A DNA stretch of 7,291 nucleotides, taken from assembly GCA_937995505.1 (NCBI GenBank), contig CALKJV010000184.1, forward strand, positions 1 through 7,291. Reading direction: 5' to 3'. The stretch comes from an uncultured Bacteroidia bacterium (GTDB lineage Bacteria; Bacteroidota; Bacteroidia; SpSt-205). The position numbers were made by a program, and so were the translations under genes. Shown here one piece after another: positions 6,231 through 7,291 of this stretch. Position 1 is the first letter of the stretch, and each line of letters begins with the position of its first letter. The notes under the pieces were generated by a model, which did not search any database, was not told the DNA's origin, and was given only the letters and a program-made list of their open reading frames with translations.

Positions 6231-7291
6231 ATGTCTGACCTAACCCTTCCCCGCCTGAGCTCTGCCGAGCAGGCTCTATGGGAAAAAGTAGAGGCGGGCT
6301 TGCCGCTTACCGACGCCGACGCCCTCCAGCTGTATCACTCCCAAAACCTCGCCTTCCTCGGGGTCCTGGCTAGCCTCCTGCGAGAACGCTTGCACGGTAA
6401 AATCGCCTACTACAACCGGAACTTTCACATTGAGCCCACGAATATTTGTATCTACGAATGTGCTTTCTGTTCGTTTGCGCGCAAGCCTGGCGAACCCGGC
6501 GGTTGGGAATATACCTTAGAGGAGATTGAGGAACTCTGTGCCAAGTATATCGGCACAGGCGTGACCGAAGTGCATATCGTCGGCGGTGTACATCCCAAGC
6601 GAGGGATTGAGTACTACGCCGAGATGATTCGGCGTATCAAACGCATCTTGCCGCATATCCATGTGAAAGCCTTTACCGCCGTGGAGCTCAAAGTCATGTG
6701 TGCGCGTTCGCGCATGAGTTATAGAGAGGGGCTCCTGGCGCTCAAAGAAGCTGGCTTAGATTCAATCCCTGGAGGCGGCGCTGAGATCTTTGACCCAGAG
6801 ATCCGCAAGCAAATCTGCGCCACTAAGGCTAGCACCGAAGAGTGGCTCGCTATCCACCGCACCGCCCACGAACTCGGTATCCCCTCCAACGCTACCATCT
6901 TGTATGGCCATATAGAGCGCTACGAACACCGCGTGCATCACATGCGCTTGCTGAGAGAGCTCCAAGCCGAGACGCATGGCTTCAATTGCTTTATTCCCCT
7001 CAAATACCGCAAAGAAAATAACGCTATGGCCCACATTGGCGAGGTTTCAGTGTTAGAAGACCTAAAAAACTACGCAGTAAGCCGCCTGTACCTCTACAAT
7101 ATTCCTCACCTCAAAGCGTATTGGCCGATGATTGGTATGGCCACGGCGCAGCTCGCCCTCGCTTTTGGGGTAGATGATTTAGATGGTACGATTGATGACA
7201 CGACGAAAATTTACAGCATGGCCGGGGCAGAAGCGCACCCAACCCTCAGTACCGAAGCCTTAGAGCATCTGATTACCAGTGCGGGCTATAT
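6231..7291 (+). CDS. mqnE: Aminofutalosine synthase MqnE, radical SAM (3' end outside window)
   Basis: The frame runs open from ATG 6231 to the window edge, giving 353 codons; the family is about 370-390 residues, so only some 20-35 are missing. The radical SAM cluster motif is CX3CX2C at Cys73, Cys77 and Cys80 (NICIYECAFCSF). Family-specific blocks follow: EVHIVGGVHP, DSIPGGGAEIF (177-187), LYGHIE (224-229), FIPLKYRKENN (254-264) and, near the end, AYWPMIG, GVDDLDGTIDDTTKIYSMAGAE. These separate MqnE from MqnC and from CofH. The enzyme joins 3-[(1-carboxyvinyl)oxy]benzoate to the adenosyl group of SAM, yielding aminodeoxyfutalosine in the futalosine pathway to menaquinone, in the cytoplasm. 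The start is supported by an N-terminal helix typical of the family and by the promoter about 20 bp upstream; no Shine-Dalgarno is seen. No other mqn gene lies in the window. It is transcribed divergently from the propeller-PKD gene. Confidence 0.95.
   Translation, partial: MSDLTLPRLSSAEQALWEKVEAGLPLTDADALQLYHSQNLAFLGVLASLLRERLHGKIAYYNRNFHIEPTNICIYECAFCSFARKPGEPGGWEYTLEEIEELCAKYIGTGVTEVHIVGGVHPKRGIEYYAEMIRRIKRILPHIHVKAFTAVELKVMCARSRMSYREGLLALKEAGLDSIPGGGAEIFDPEIRKQICATKASTEEWLAIHRTAHELGIPSNATILYGHIERYEHRVHHMRLLRELQAETHGFNCFIPLKYRKENNAMAHIGEVSVLEDLKNYAVSRLYLYNIPHLKAYWPMIGMATAQLALAFGVDDLDGTIDDTTKIYSMAGAEAHPTLSTEALEHLITSAGY

Noticed and set aside
6762..7034. Minus-strand open frame of 90 codons within mqnE.
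   Set aside because: It is antisense to strongly conserved MqnE motifs; the plus frame explains this stretch fully.
1..7291. Possible mobile element, CRISPR array, tRNA or other structured RNA.
   Set aside because: I found no transposase or integrase motifs, no regularly spaced identical repeats and no cloverleaf-like segment; nearly every base is covered by coding sequence.

Overview
The window reads as a gene-dense chromosomal segment of a Bacteroidota bacterium. Four things point there: a PorV/PorQ-family outer-membrane protein (a type IX secretion-linked family), a TPR/SpoIIE-type phosphatase with the architecture common in that phylum, promoter boxes matching the Bacteroidota TAnnTTTG element, and no Shine-Dalgarno sequence before any start. 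The final gene is mqnE, so the organism probably makes menaquinone by the futalosine route. GC content looks moderate to slightly high by eye. I cannot place it below phylum level.

Layout. Positions 1-4703 hold four plus-strand genes packed end to end: the C-terminal end of a DUF1015-family protein (1-297), a Maf nucleotide pyrophosphatase (288-857), a large membrane-anchored TPR-SpoIIE phosphatase (886-3645) and a PorV/PorQ-family barrel (3615-4703). Two of the three junctions overlap, by 10 and 31 bp, and the third has a 28-bp gap, so this is probably one operon, perhaps with an internal promoter in the end of maf. A minus-strand gene for an exported beta-propeller plus PKD protein (4690-6129) converges on the PorV-like gene with a 14-bp tail overlap. 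A 101-bp divergent spacer (6130-6230) carries promoter-like boxes on both strands. It leads into mqnE (6231 to beyond the window end).

How the genes may work together. Maf and DUF1015 are housekeeping or unassigned functions. The phosphatase and the barrel are translationally close enough to be coupled, and the barrel and the propeller-PKD protein are both predicted to be exported. An envelope-related theme for the middle of the window is reasonable but inferred. I see no mobile element, CRISPR array, tRNA, rRNA or clear intrinsic terminator. I found no convincing undescribed system. The main points for follow-up are the phosphatase/PorV-like coupling, the propeller-PKD protein without a recognisable sorting tail, and the compact divergent promoter region with a possibly leaderless GTG transcript.
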